Below, in pieces: positions 32,801 through 41,600 of a stretch of 64,000 bases of DNA. The DNA comes from Gordonia iterans. Lineage in GTDB: Bacteria > Actinomycetota > Actinomycetes > Mycobacteriales > Mycobacteriaceae. Below the pieces are notes generated by a model, which worked only from the letters and a program-made list of their open reading frames with translations, was not told the DNA's origin and did no database searches. Within the stretch, counting starts at the first letter, position 1. Each line of letters starts with the position of its first letter. Position numbers and translations under genes: made by a program. The DNA lies in contig NZ_CP027433.1 of the NCBI RefSeq assembly GCF_002993285.1, positions 1 through 64,000 of the forward strand, in the 5' to 3' direction.

Positions 32801-33621
32801 AGCCCCGGCACCTCGGCGGCCGACGCGTAGAAGTCAGCCCGCAGCGCGATCACCGGCACCAGGGCCCGTCCCGCCAACGCCTCGGAGAGCTTCGTGAAGA
32901 AGGCGGCGCGGACCGGCGGCTCGGTCTGAGTCCAGAGTTCTTCGAACTGATCGACGACGAGGAGCGCCGGGCCCGCGGCGTCGCCGAGCGACTCCAGCGC
33001 CGACTCGAGTGCGGGTCCCGGCCGGTCCCCGGGAACCATCAGCGCCGACGGCATCCCGGACAGCGCGGCCCCGTCCCGGGTCTGCGCGACCAGACCGGCC
33101 CGAACGAGAGACGACTTCCCCGCGCCTGACGCACCGACGACCACCACGGCGCCGTGCAGCCCCGAAGCGGGCGACTCCGGACCGGACTGCCCGTCGTCGG
33201 GCACCGGGAGTCCCGCAGCGCGCAGGCGAACGAGCGTGACCATGCGTTCGATCACCTCGTCCCGGCCGAAGAAGCGATCGCCGTCGCCCTCGGTGAACGA
33301 TTCGAAACCGCGGTAGGGCGACGGAACCGGAGGCCGGCGGCGGCCCCGGCGCTTCGAGGTCCGCTCGACTGCCGACCACCACGCCTCCCGCTCGTCGGGT
33401 TCGGCGACCCCGCACACCGCCAGCACTCGCTCGAACATCTCACGGCTGGCGCGGGTCGGCGCGTGCTGGCCGGCGAACCAGCCGGCCACCGTTCCGACCA
33501 GCGCATCGGCTTCCGCGGCGACGTCACGCACGCTCAGCTCGGCGCTCAAACGCAGATCCGTGAGCGCTCTGCCCAGATCCTCCCGACTGCCGACCCTGTC
33601 CGGGCGTACGGTCTCCGACAT
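29803..33621 (-). CDS. HTH-STAND ATPase-WD40 membrane protein
   Basis: A 1272-residue protein in four parts: an N-terminal helix-turn-helix (about 12-70, LRLSAELSVRDVAAEAD), an nSTAND1-type NTPase with P-loop GASGAGKS (163-170) and Walker B LLVVDQFEELW (220-230), a membrane helix at about 539-560, and a C-terminal region of WD40 repeats (about 610-1265) with many SPDGxxLA turns, long enough for two propellers. STAND ATPases act as ligand-triggered switches. WD40 repeats would sense; with one helix they may be outside the cell. It is divergent from a LuxR-type HTH gene. Confidence 0.9.
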   Translation of the reverse strand: MSETVRPDRVGSREDLGRALTDLRLSAELSVRDVAAEADALVGTVAGWFAGQHAPTRASREMFERVLAVCGVAEPDEREAWWSAVERTSKRRGRRRPPVPSPYRGFESFTEGDGDRFFGRDEVIERMVTLVRLRAAGLPVPDDGQSGPESPASGLHGAVVVVGASGAGKSSLVRAGLVAQTRDGAALSGMPSALMVPGDRPGPALESALESLGDAAGPALLVVDQFEELWTQTEPPVRAAFFTKLSEALAGRALVPVIALRADFYASAAEVPGLAEAFGQAQVVVPRMTEAQLREVIVKPAEGAGAVVDDDLVTLLLEDLAAPGTGGRVDAGVLPLLSHALRATWEQSDGRRLTVADYVKTGRIGGAVEQTAEEVYDDLPAEEQEIARELLLAMVNVDEDAVTRRPLCTAELSGEPAHRVVEAFADARLFTLTASQVQVTHEALLSAWPRLTGWIDADRERLLLQRRLRGLSELWEADGRPDDLLPGGARLEMFRPLLDDGDEAVVDRSQREFLEAGYARAAANEAVERGRARKLRRFAWSAAIFGLVAVIAAVVAVVAGQSAVDQRNEAERSRNETLSRQLAIQANQMVDRDPFLAGQLAMVAYRQAPTVEARSTLIDTMARGVPDRFPGAGGSLLLARSGSLLAAASGSGQVRLFRLGEHGIDEQIGDFSAVDPADPHLGGVAVAPDGETLYLGGRGRIDVWNIADAAAPVKKGSLPDVRGDANALAISPDGSYLAAAELGAGLQVWRLAGDGGRPVTIDGDTGDVAGAVAFSPDSRALASSTANQRLDFWTVDGDRLQHTAELDLGWRGNQLAQGLAYSPDGKKVYAALRSRTVDVLDVADPAAPRVERRLDGHTSYVSALALSDDGATLVSAGADNSVLVHQLNDPAAAPRALPTAANSSAVALAGQNVVVASDDGRVQDWPPATDRFTVGNKTVFQIPFESSSGRLLAADTELDGRITQWRIGPDGPERAGPDLPPPPGVVFAGSVVQSADGATATLGSVSGTVYFADFSDPAEPRIVGSVDGHPGLNETVDYSPKTGIAVTGGTDQRVLTIFDASDPAAPKKIATYDPGAGVWWASLSPDGRRVAVATNTGQVRLLDMSDPAKPRAYPDPVAFGGSALAVRFDAEGNRLVATSEDKTAVVVDVSDPEKPRQIAEMSGPAGQLYSATFSPDGKRVVAGGANSEIWVWTIDDDGAREDVVLRSYPGTVFDVRFVSDDQILAAGQAGTVVAWQLDPKDLVDEVCARPGDHISRAEWDTYLPGVPYDPPC

Positions 33622-33648
33622 CCTCGTCCCTCCGTTTTCGCAGGTCAG

Positions 33649-33662
33649 CGTATCGGAATACG
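33649..33662. promoter_or_regulatory. Inverted repeat in the divergent promoter region
   Basis: CGTAT-CGGA-ATACG lies 28 bases upstream of the STAND gene start and 89 bases from the LuxR-type gene. It is a candidate binding site for either gene's own HTH domain. Confidence 0.35.
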
Positions 33663-33750
33663 TATCGACTTGGCTTTCAGGCGTTCTTGGCGCGCGTGGC
33701 CGCCGGCAGGCGCGACACGATGACCCTATCCACAACCCGAGGAGTCCGAC

Positions 33751-34065
33751 GTGCTTGCCAACGATCAGTCGCCCACCGACGTACACGATCACCCGTACTC
33801 CGCCCAGCCGCCCCGTCTGCACGCGGTCGCGGCACCGCCGCGGCCGACCCTCTCGGCACGCGAAGTGGAGGTGCTTCTGGCGTGGCTGCGTGCCACGTCG
33901 AAGGAGGAGGCCGCACAGGAACTGTTCATCAGCGCGGCGACGGTGAGCACCCACATCCTGCGAATCCGCGCCAAGTACGCGGCGGTCGGTCGTCCGGCGA
34001 AACGCAAGGCCGCGCTCTTCGCCCGGGCGGTACAGGACGGGTACACCACACTCGACGAGTGGTGA
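33751..34065 (+). CDS. Stand-alone LuxR-type HTH regulator
   Basis: A 104-residue protein: a disordered N-terminus then a GerE/LuxR HTH (LSAREVEVLLAWLRATSKEEAAQ..FISAATVSTHILRIRAKYA). There is no receiver or PAS domain, so control must be by level or partner. GTG start behind GAGGAG. Divergence from the STAND gene suggests shared regulation. Confidence 0.8.
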   Translation: MLANDQSPTDVHDHPYSAQPPRLHAVAAPPRPTLSAREVEVLLAWLRATSKEEAAQELFISAATVSTHILRIRAKYAAVGRPAKRKAALFARAVQDGYTTLDEW

Positions 34066-34232
34066 TCGGCTCGCCTGTCGCGCGCAGTCCGATCCCCGGC
34101 GCCCCCTGGACCGACGCCGGCGCATGCTCGGGCCCACAGGCTCAGGGTCCGCGGAGTCGAGACCGCCGTCGCCGTCGAAAATCGCGGCCGCCCTATAGTT
34201 GGGTGACGCCACTTCGCTTCCCAGGAGGACCG

Positions 34233-34394
34233 ATGTCCGACTTCACCGACAAGCTCAAGGCGAAGGCTGAGGCCGTTTCCGCCGCGATCGACAACGAGTT
34301 GACCGTGCTCGAGGGCGCCGGTGGAGACGATCCCCTGGCCCATCACGACGAGGACGACGACACCGCCGTCGTCGAGCCGACCTCCGACGACTGA
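34233..34394 (+). CDS. Small acidic hypothetical protein
   Basis: A 53-residue protein (MSDFTDKLKAKAEAVSAAIDNEL, split here as start and helix) with an amphipathic N-terminal helix and a very acidic tail. An excellent GGAGGA site precedes the ATG. No family is recognised; its gene converges on holB. Confidence 0.6.
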   Translation: MSDFTDKLKAKAEAVSAAIDNELTVLEGAGGDDPLAHHDEDDDTAVVEPTSDD

Positions 34395-34412
34395 CGGACA
34401 GCCCTGCTGGTA

Positions 34413-35738
34413 TCACGCCGGCCGGGACCGGCGGGACAGATTCTGGCCCAACCGGACCATGAGGGCGTCGAGCGCGAACTTCGGCTTCACGTTCTGGTCG
34501 AGCGCCTCGCGGCATTCCAGGACCGCTTCGACACAGCAGAGCAGCTTCTCCGGCGAGGCGTAGGAGGCCATTCGCGATGACACGTCGGCCACCCTGTCCG
34601 GGTGCATCATCGTCACCGTCGCTCCGGTCGACAGCGTCAGCGCATCCCGGAACAGGGCGGCCAGGTCGACGAGAGCGCGGTCGAGGTTGTCCCGCACGAT
34701 GCGGGTGTGCCGCGCCTTCTGCCGGCGCTCCAGGTCTTTGATCGGTCCGGCGCTCCCGCGCGGGGGCCGCGCCGTGCCCTTTCCGGTACCGCCGGCGCCG
34801 AGCGCCGTCATCAGTTCGGCCATCTCCGGTTCGTTGAGTTCGGCGGCGATCTCGTCGGCCACCTTTTTCGCAGCGCTCACCAGAGCTTCTCCCGCCGCGT
34901 ACATCTCACCCTCGCGCACAGCCGCACTCGCCAGGGCCAGCGCCTGGTCGCGTTGCGCTCGGGCGTGTTCGTCCGTCGCGAGACGCCGCGCGCGGCCGAT
35001 GTGACCGCCGGAGACGCTCGCCGCCCACTCGGCACGCTCGGGATCGATGGCGTCGCGCCGGATCAGCACCTGAGCCACGTCGGCGGCGGACGGCGCGGTC
35101 AACGCCACGTGACGGCAGCGCGATCGCAGGGTCACCGAGATGTCCTCGGGCGAGACCGACGGTGCGCAGAGCAGGAACAGCGTCCGATCGGGAGGCTCCT
35201 CCACCGCCTTCAAGAGCGCATTGGCGCCGTGCTCGGTGAGGCGGTCGGCGTCCTCGACGATCACGATCTGCCAGCGACCGGTGGTCGGCCGGCGAGCAGC
35301 GAGGCGCACGATGTCGCGGATCTGCGCCACCGAGATGGAGATCCCCTCGGGCACGATGTGCCGCACGTCCCCGTGCGTCCCCGCCAGGATCGTCGTGCAC
35401 GCCCGGCATTCGCCACAGCCGACGACGTCGGGGTCCGTGCATTGCAGCGCCGCGGCGAAACTCGTGGCCGCGACCGAACGTCCGCTGCCCGCAGGCCCGG
35501 TGAACAGCCACGAATGCGTCATCGCCGATCCACCGGTCCCGTCGGTTCCGTTCAGACCGGCCGGCACCAGGTCGTCCCCGAACATCGAGACGGCGCCGTC
35601 CGCCACCCGCTCCAGCTCGGCGGCGATGCCGCGAGCAGCGCGGGCGGCCGCGGTCAGGTCGGCCGCCACCGTCTCCTGCCCGATCAGTCCCTCGAAGACA
35701 TTGGTCACAGTGACCAGGGTAAGTCCCTGCTCAGACAT
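34413..35738 (-). CDS. holB: DNA polymerase III delta' subunit
   Basis: A 441-residue AAA+ clamp-loader subunit with GPAGSGRS (P-loop variant), a zinc module CTDPDVVGCGECRAC, DADRLTEHGANALLKAVEEPP and the SRC motif (RSRCRH). It loads the sliding clamp with the gamma/tau and delta subunits. ATG at 35738 has a GGGAGAG site, adding ten residues to the GTG at 35708 (VTNVFEGL) that matches the family start; both are possible. Divergent from the cyclase gene as in M. tuberculosis Rv3644c/Rv3645. Confidence 0.93.
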   Translation of the reverse strand: MSEQGLTLVTVTNVFEGLIGQETVAADLTAAARAARGIAAELERVADGAVSMFGDDLVPAGLNGTDGTGGSAMTHSWLFTGPAGSGRSVAATSFAAALQCTDPDVVGCGECRACTTILAGTHGDVRHIVPEGISISVAQIRDIVRLAARRPTTGRWQIVIVEDADRLTEHGANALLKAVEEPPDRTLFLLCAPSVSPEDISVTLRSRCRHVALTAPSAADVAQVLIRRDAIDPERAEWAASVSGGHIGRARRLATDEHARAQRDQALALASAAVREGEMYAAGEALVSAAKKVADEIAAELNEPEMAELMTALGAGGTGKGTARPPRGSAGPIKDLERRQKARHTRIVRDNLDRALVDLAALFRDALTLSTGATVTMMHPDRVADVSSRMASYASPEKLLCCVEAVLECREALDQNVKPKFALDALMVRLGQNLSRRSRPA

Positions 35739-35792
35739 CGCCTCTCCCGGCAAAGCGTTTAACTCTTGCAAGCACCCCGGTACCTTGGTTCT

Positions 35793-37370
35793 GTGGTGCA
35801 GCATCGGTCGCGACTCTCGAAGGCAGCGCATACCCTGCGCTGGCTGTCGCACACGCCGTGGCCGATCCTCGCCCTGGACATGTTGCGCGCCAACCTTATC
35901 GGCGCCCTGTTCACCTTCGCGTTCCTGCGCTTCGGCATGCCTGAGCCGGACGCCATCGCACTGAACGAGATCAGCGCCCAGAACCAGGCGTTCTTCATCG
36001 GCTATCTGATGGCCGCCATCGTGATCGGCGCCCTGGCGTCGATCCAGCTGTCGATGCCGGTGCTGATCTGGCATCGTCGGCGGACCCGACTCGACGACGA
36101 AGCGGCCCGCCGGCGCGCCCTCCAGCTGCCCTGGCTGCTGACCTTCGTCAACGTCGGACTGTGGCTGATCGGTGGGGTGCTGCTGGCCGCACTCAACCTC
36201 CGCGAGTCGGGAAAGGCCGCGATCCTGGTGGCGATCGCGAGCGCCGTGGGTGCTCTGGTGACAGCCATCCTGAGCTTCCAGCAGTCCGAGAAGGTGCTAC
36301 GCCCCATCACGGTGGCCGCGATGGCCAACCATCCCGAATCGGCCTCGGCACCGGGCATTACCCTCCGGATCGGGGTCTTCTGGGCGATCACCGTGGCACT
36401 GCCGATGTCGGTGATCCTTTTTCTGATCATCCTGCAGCGGACCGACGTGATCGACGCCACCTCGGCTGATCTGGAGCGTCCGATCATCTGGATGGCGGTG
36501 GCGTCCATCATCATCGGCCTGCTCGCCTTCGTGCGACTGGTCCGTTCGATCACCGATCCGATCAAGCAGCTGCGCACGGCGCTGAGCCAGGTGCGCGCGG
36601 GCAACCTGAACGTCGCGGTGAAGATCTACGACGGCAACGATCTCGGACTGCTGCAGGCCGGGTTCAACGAGATGGTCGACGATCTCCGAGAGCGACAGGA
36701 GCTCCGGGACCTCTTCGGTCGCTATGTCGGGGAGGACGTGGCGCGGCGGGCGATCGAGAGCGGCACCGAGCTCGGCGGAGAGGAGCGCTACGTCGGGGTG
36801 CTCTTCGTCGACATCGTCGGGTCCACCCGCCTCGCGGTGAACCGCCCTCCCCGGGAAGTGGTGGAACTGCTCAACGAGTTCTTCGAGGTGGTGGTCGAGG
36901 TCGTGGGTCACCACGGCGGCTTCGTGAACAAGTTTCAGGGCGACGCCGCGCTGGCCATCTTCGGCGCTCCGCTCGACCAGGACGACTTCGCCGGCCGGGC
37001 GCTCGCCGCCGGCCGGGAGCTCCGCGTCGAGCTCACCAGGCGCCTCGGTGACGTGGACATGGGCATCGGCGTCTCGGCCGGCAAGGCCGTCGCCGGACAC
37101 ATCGGTTCGCAACAGCGCCTGGAGTACACCGTGATCGGCGACCCGGTGAACGAGGCCGCGCGCCTGACCGAACTCGCCAAGGACGAGCCGACGCGCGTGC
37201 TGGGCTCGGCTCGCGCGGTGTTTCTGGCCAGCGAGAGCGAGGCCGAGCACTGGCAGATCGGCGAGGGCGTGGAACTCCGCGGTCGCGGCATCGAGACGCT
37301 GCTCGCGCGGCCGAACCTCGTGGAGATCGCCCCGGACGTCATCTCGGAGACACCGGACGAGGAAGACTGA
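35793..37370 (+). CDS. Membrane adenylate cyclase (Rv3645-like)
   Basis: A 525-residue class III cyclase. About six membrane helices fill residues 25-245, a HAMP domain follows (RSITDPIKQLRTALSQV), then the catalytic domain with LFVDIVGSTRLA and FQGDAALAIFGAP. In mycobacteria the orthologue is a major cAMP source linked to fatty-acid responses. Gene order with holB and topA is conserved. GTG at 35793 (or the next codon, also GTG) is used; TACCTT 7 bases upstream hints at a leaderless mRNA. Confidence 0.93.
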   Translation: MVQHRSRLSKAAHTLRWLSHTPWPILALDMLRANLIGALFTFAFLRFGMPEPDAIALNEISAQNQAFFIGYLMAAIVIGALASIQLSMPVLIWHRRRTRLDDEAARRRALQLPWLLTFVNVGLWLIGGVLLAALNLRESGKAAILVAIASAVGALVTAILSFQQSEKVLRPITVAAMANHPESASAPGITLRIGVFWAITVALPMSVILFLIILQRTDVIDATSADLERPIIWMAVASIIIGLLAFVRLVRSITDPIKQLRTALSQVRAGNLNVAVKIYDGNDLGLLQAGFNEMVDDLRERQELRDLFGRYVGEDVARRAIESGTELGGEERYVGVLFVDIVGSTRLAVNRPPREVVELLNEFFEVVVEVVGHHGGFVNKFQGDAALAIFGAPLDQDDFAGRALAAGRELRVELTRRLGDVDMGIGVSAGKAVAGHIGSQQRLEYTVIGDPVNEAARLTELAKDEPTRVLGSARAVFLASESEAEHWQIGEGVELRGRGIETLLARPNLVEIAPDVISETPDEED

Positions 37371-37472
37371 CCCTAGTGTCCCGTGACACGGGTGTGACGT
37401 AGCGGTCGGCCACACTGCGCTAGCGTGTTCGCCGACCAGTGCGTTCGATGGTGCTGTAGTCGCCGGACTCCG

Positions 37473-37490
37473 CTGTACGTCACGGTACGG
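37473..37490 (+). repeat. 18-bp palindromic repeat, copy A
   Basis: CTGTACGTCACGGTACGG, upstream of the AbiEi/DUF559 gene. It is inverted relative to copy B at 17 of 18 positions and direct to copy C at 16 of 18. Confidence 0.55.
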
Positions 37491-37595
37491 TCAATGTCCA
37501 GCGCCGTCGCCGCCCACCTGTGGACGGCCGGAGTTGTCCACCACAGCCGCCGACGGGCCTGCCGTCCGCCGGCGTCGATGCCGACACTCGTCAGT

Positions 37596-38468
37596 ATGCG
37601 TATCGAAGCACCGCTGGAGCAGGGGCACGGCGTAGCCTCCTGGGCCGCCTTGCAGAAAGCGGGTGCTACCAGGACTGACCTGCGACGTGCGCTCTCCACC
37701 GCAGACCTCCGCCGGTTGCGCCCGGGCTGGTACGCGACACCGACGGCAGACCCCGCGGTCGTCGAGGCCGTCCAGCGGGGCGGCGTCTGCAGTTGCGTCT
37801 CCGCACTTCGACTCCACGGCGTCTGGATTCCCGAGGGTCACAGCCGGGTCCACGCTCGTACTCGACCCGCGAACCACAACCGCAAGGTCCGCGGGTTCTG
37901 TCGGCGCTTCGGGCGCCCGCTGCGCGAGGGCTGCGCCGTCGACGACGTCACCACCGCCCTCGCGCACGCGGTGCGCTGCCTCAACCGCGAGGACACCGTC
38001 GTGGTGCTCGACTCGATCATGCACAAGGGACTCCTGTCGCGTGAGGAGATCGAGTACCTCCTCCGCTCGACGCCCGAGCGGGTGCAGTCGCTGCTGGATC
38101 TGTGTGCCATGGCTGAGGCGGGGACGGAGAGCATGGCCCGGCTCCGACTGACTGACCGCGGGTACCGGGTGCGACCCCAGGTCGAGGTACCCGGACTCGG
38201 CCGGATCGACCTGTTGCTCGGCAACCGGCTGATCATCGAGGTCGACGGCGAGGAATACCACTCCTCGAGCGAGCAGTTCCACAGCGACCGCGAACGGGAC
38301 CTGGAGGCGTACCGTCTCGGCTTTCTCCCGATGCGCTTCGCCTACCGGCATGTGGTCCACGAGTGGGAAGAACGAGTGCAGGCCGTCGTCGCGGTGGTCG
38401 AGCGCGGTGAGCACCTGCCGATGCCTGCCACACAGCTAACTGCGGACCCGATGCTGTCCCTACCGTGA
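37596..38468 (+). CDS. AbiEi-type HTH plus DUF559 endonuclease-like protein
   Basis: A 290-residue protein. The N-terminal part (WAALQKAGATRTDLRRAL ... LRPGWYATP) is an AbiEi_4 winged-helix domain, as in type IV antitoxins. The C-terminal part is DUF559/Vsr-like, with IDLLLGNRLIIEVDGEEYH giving Asp and Glu-x-Asp/Lys-like residues of a PD-(D/E)XK fold, then the usual closing RFAYRHVV. This architecture is common in mycolata, often in several copies, and its role is not settled. It separates the cyclase gene from topA and is flanked by palindromic repeats. Confidence 0.85.
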   Translation: MRIEAPLEQGHGVASWAALQKAGATRTDLRRALSTADLRRLRPGWYATPTADPAVVEAVQRGGVCSCVSALRLHGVWIPEGHSRVHARTRPANHNRKVRGFCRRFGRPLREGCAVDDVTTALAHAVRCLNREDTVVVLDSIMHKGLLSREEIEYLLRSTPERVQSLLDLCAMAEAGTESMARLRLTDRGYRVRPQVEVPGLGRIDLLLGNRLIIEVDGEEYHSSSEQFHSDRERDLEAYRLGFLPMRFAYRHVVHEWEERVQAVVAVVERGEHLPMPATQLTADPMLSLP

Positions 38469-38475
38469 CGTACAG
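38458..38475 (-). repeat. 18-bp palindromic repeat, copy B
   Basis: Its reverse complement CTGTACGTCACGGTAGGG matches copy A at 17 of 18 bases. It contains the stop codon of the AbiEi/DUF559 gene. Confidence 0.55.
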
Positions 38476-38532
38476 TTTCGCCTTCGGCGCGAATGCCCAG
38501 CACGTCTGGCCCGAAAGGGCGCCGAGCCGGTT

Positions 38533-38550
38533 CCGTACGTCAGGGTACGG
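38533..38550 (+). repeat. 18-bp palindromic repeat, copy C
   Basis: CCGTACGTCAGGGTACGG is itself a perfect inverted repeat (CCGTAC, six bases, GTACGG). It lies in the 200-base gap between the AbiEi/DUF559 gene and topA. Confidence 0.55.
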
Positions 38551-38668
38551 ACACTCCCGCTCGATCGCGACGGACGCACTCCGGCAGGTTCCGACAGCAA
38601 CCGTCGGTCGGGTGCCGAGTCGAGCGGGCCGGTCTCATCTGCCGGGCAGCTGCTGCTCGGCAGCGCGT

Positions 38669-41600
38669 CTAGTCCTCGGCCGCGGCCTTCTTGGTTGCGG
38701 TCTTCTTGGTTGCGGTCTTCTTGGTTGCGGCCTTCTTGGTTGCGGTCTTCTTGGCCGCGGTCTTCTTGGCCGCGGCCTTCTTCGCCGCAGTCTTCTTGGC
38801 CGCAGCCTTCTTCGTCGTCTTCTTGGCAGCCTTCTTGGCCGGGCCCCTGGCGCGGCGCTCGGCCAGTAGCTCCATCGCCCGGTCGGGGGTGATGGTGGCG
38901 ACCTCGTCTCCCTTGCGCAGGCTCGCGTTGGTCTCCCCGTCGGTGACGTACGGACCGAAGCGGCCGTCCTTGATCACCATCGGCTTGCCACTGGCCGAGT
39001 CCTCGCCCAGTTCACGCAACGGCGGAGCGGCCGCCGCACGACCGCGCCGCTTCGGCTCGGCGTACAGCTTCAGCGCCTCATCGAGAGTCACGGTGAACAT
39101 CTGCTCTTCGTTCGCCAGCGAACGGGAGTCGGTGCCCTTCTTCAGATACGGGCCGTATCGGCCGTTCTGCGCGGTGATCTCCTCGCCGCTCTCGGGATCC
39201 TTGCCCACCACCCGCGGCAGCGAAAGCAGCTTGAGGGCATCCTCGAGGGTCACGGTCGCGATGTCCATGCTGCGCAGCAGCGATCCGGTGCGCGGCTTCG
39301 GCTTGGCCGCCTTCTTGGCCGCGGTCTTCCGTTGGGTCGAGGTCTTCGCAACCTTGGCCGGCGCCTTGGTGGCCACCGACCCGACCTCGTCGAGCGCGAC
39401 GACCTCGTCCGAACCGGCGGGGCCCGACTCTCCGGCACCGGCTCCCAGCGGCGACGACGGGTCTCGCGGAGTCGGCCCCGGCGGGATGGTGGCGGGCGCC
39501 GCGTCGCCGTCCTCGTCCTTGTCGTCGGGGAGGATCTCGGTGACGTACGGCCCGTAGCGACCTTCCTTGGCCACGATCTGGTGTCCGGTCACCGGGTCCA
39601 CGCCCAGCACCCGACCCTCCTGGGGCGTGGAGAAGAGCTTCTCGGCCACCTCGACGGTCAGCTCGTCCGGCGTCATGTCCGCCGGAAGGTTGGCGCGCTG
39701 CAGATCCGGCTCGGCGCCCTCGGGGGCCACGTTGCGCTCCAGGTACGGACCGAAGCGGCCCACTCGGACGTAGATCGGGCGCCCCTGCGCGTCGTCGTGC
39801 ACCTTGATCGAGTTCACCTCGCGGGCGTCGATGCCCTCGAGGTTCACGCCGACGAGCTTCTTGAGTCCGCCGAGCCGCCCGATGGTGTGTGCGGCGTCGT
39901 CCTGGTCGGACTCCTCCTGCGCATCCGCGCGGCCGAAGTAGAACTCGCTGAGCCATTCGGTGCGGTCGGCGTCACCGTTGGCGATCTCGTCGAGGTCGTC
40001 TTCCAGCGAGGCGGTGAAGTCGTAGTCGACGAGGCTGTCGAAATACCCCTCCAGCAGCCCGACCACGGCGAACGCGACCCAGGACGGCACCAGGGCGTTG
40101 CCCTTCTTCAGCACGTAGCCGCGGTCCTGAATGGTGCCGATGATCGACGCGTAGGTCGACGGCCGCCCGATACCGAGATCTTCGAGCACCTTCACCAGCG
40201 AGGCCTCGGTGTAGCGGGCCGGCGGATTGGTGGTGTGCCCGTCCGCGGTCAGCTCGGCCGCGGTCAGCGACTGGCCCTCGCGCAGGTTCGGCAGGCGGTT
40301 CTCGGCGTCGTCGGACTGTCCGGCGGCCTGATCGTCGACGCTCTCCACGTATGCCGAGAGGAAGCCCGGGAAAGTGATGGTGCGGCCGGACGAGCTGAAG
40401 ATCACCTGCTCTCCCGTGGTGGCGGTGCCCCCGATCCGCAGGCTCATGGTGGTGCCCTTGGCGTCGGCCATCTGCGAGGCGACGGTGCGCTGCCAGATCA
40501 GTTCGTACAGGCGGAACTCATCGGTGCTCAGCGCAGATGCCAGCTGGCCGGGGGTGCGGAAGGTGTCGCCGGCGGGGCGGATCGCCTCGTGCGCCTCCTG
40601 CGCGTTCTTGACCTTCCGGTTGTACTGGCGCGGTGTCGGATGGACGAACTCTGGTCCGTACAGTTCCCGCGCCTGATTCCGTGCCGCGGTGATCGCCGAC
40701 TCGCTGAGCGTCGTCGAGTCGGTACGCATGTAGGTGATGTAGCCGTTCTCGTACAGGCGCTGCGCGGTGCGCATGGTGCGGTCCGACGAGAAGCGCAGCT
40801 TGCGGCCGGCCTCCTGCTGCAGAGTCGACGTCATGAACGGGGCGTACGGGCGCCGCGTGTACGGCTTCTCCTCCACCGAGGTGACGGTGAGCGCCGCGTT
40901 CTGCAGGCCGGCGGCCAGCGCGGACGCCTTGGCCTCGTCGAGCACGACGACGGAGTCGGCCTTCTTCAGCTTGCCGTCCGGGCCGAAGTCGCGGCCGGTG
41001 GCCACGCGGGCGTCGTCGACCGACAGCAGTTTGGAGGCGAACCTCCGCGGCGACGCATCGGCGCCGGCATCCATGGTTGCTGCGATGTCCCAGTAGCCGG
41101 CGGAGACGAAGGCCATCCGCTCGCGCTCCCGGTCGACGATGATGCGGGTGGCCACCGACTGCACACGGCCGGCCGACAGCTTCGGCATCACCTTCTTCCA
41201 CAGCACCGGCGACACCTCGTAGCCGTAGAGCCGGTCGAGGATGCGGCGGGTCTCCTGGGCGTCGACCAGGTCGATGTCGAGATCGCGGGGGTTCTCGGCG
41301 GCAGCTCGGATCGCGGATTCGGTGATCTCGTGGAAGACCATCCGCTTGACGGGGATCTTCGGCTTGAGCGTCTCCAGCAGGTGCCAGGCGATGGCCTCGC
41401 CCTCACGGTCGCCGTCCGTCGCCAGGTAGAGCTCGTCGACCTGCTTGAGCAGGGACTTCAGTTCGGTGACCGTCGACTTCTTGTCGGCGGACACCACGTA
41501 CAGCGGCTCGAAGCCCTCGTCGACGTTCACGCCGAGCCTGGCCCACGACTGCCCCTTGTACTTCGCCGGCACGTCCGCGGCGCCGCGGGGCAGATCGCGG

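Noticed and set aside
30535-33129. 864-residue plus-strand open frame
   Set aside because: Shadow of the STAND-WD40 gene; His/Arg/Gly-rich with no motifs.
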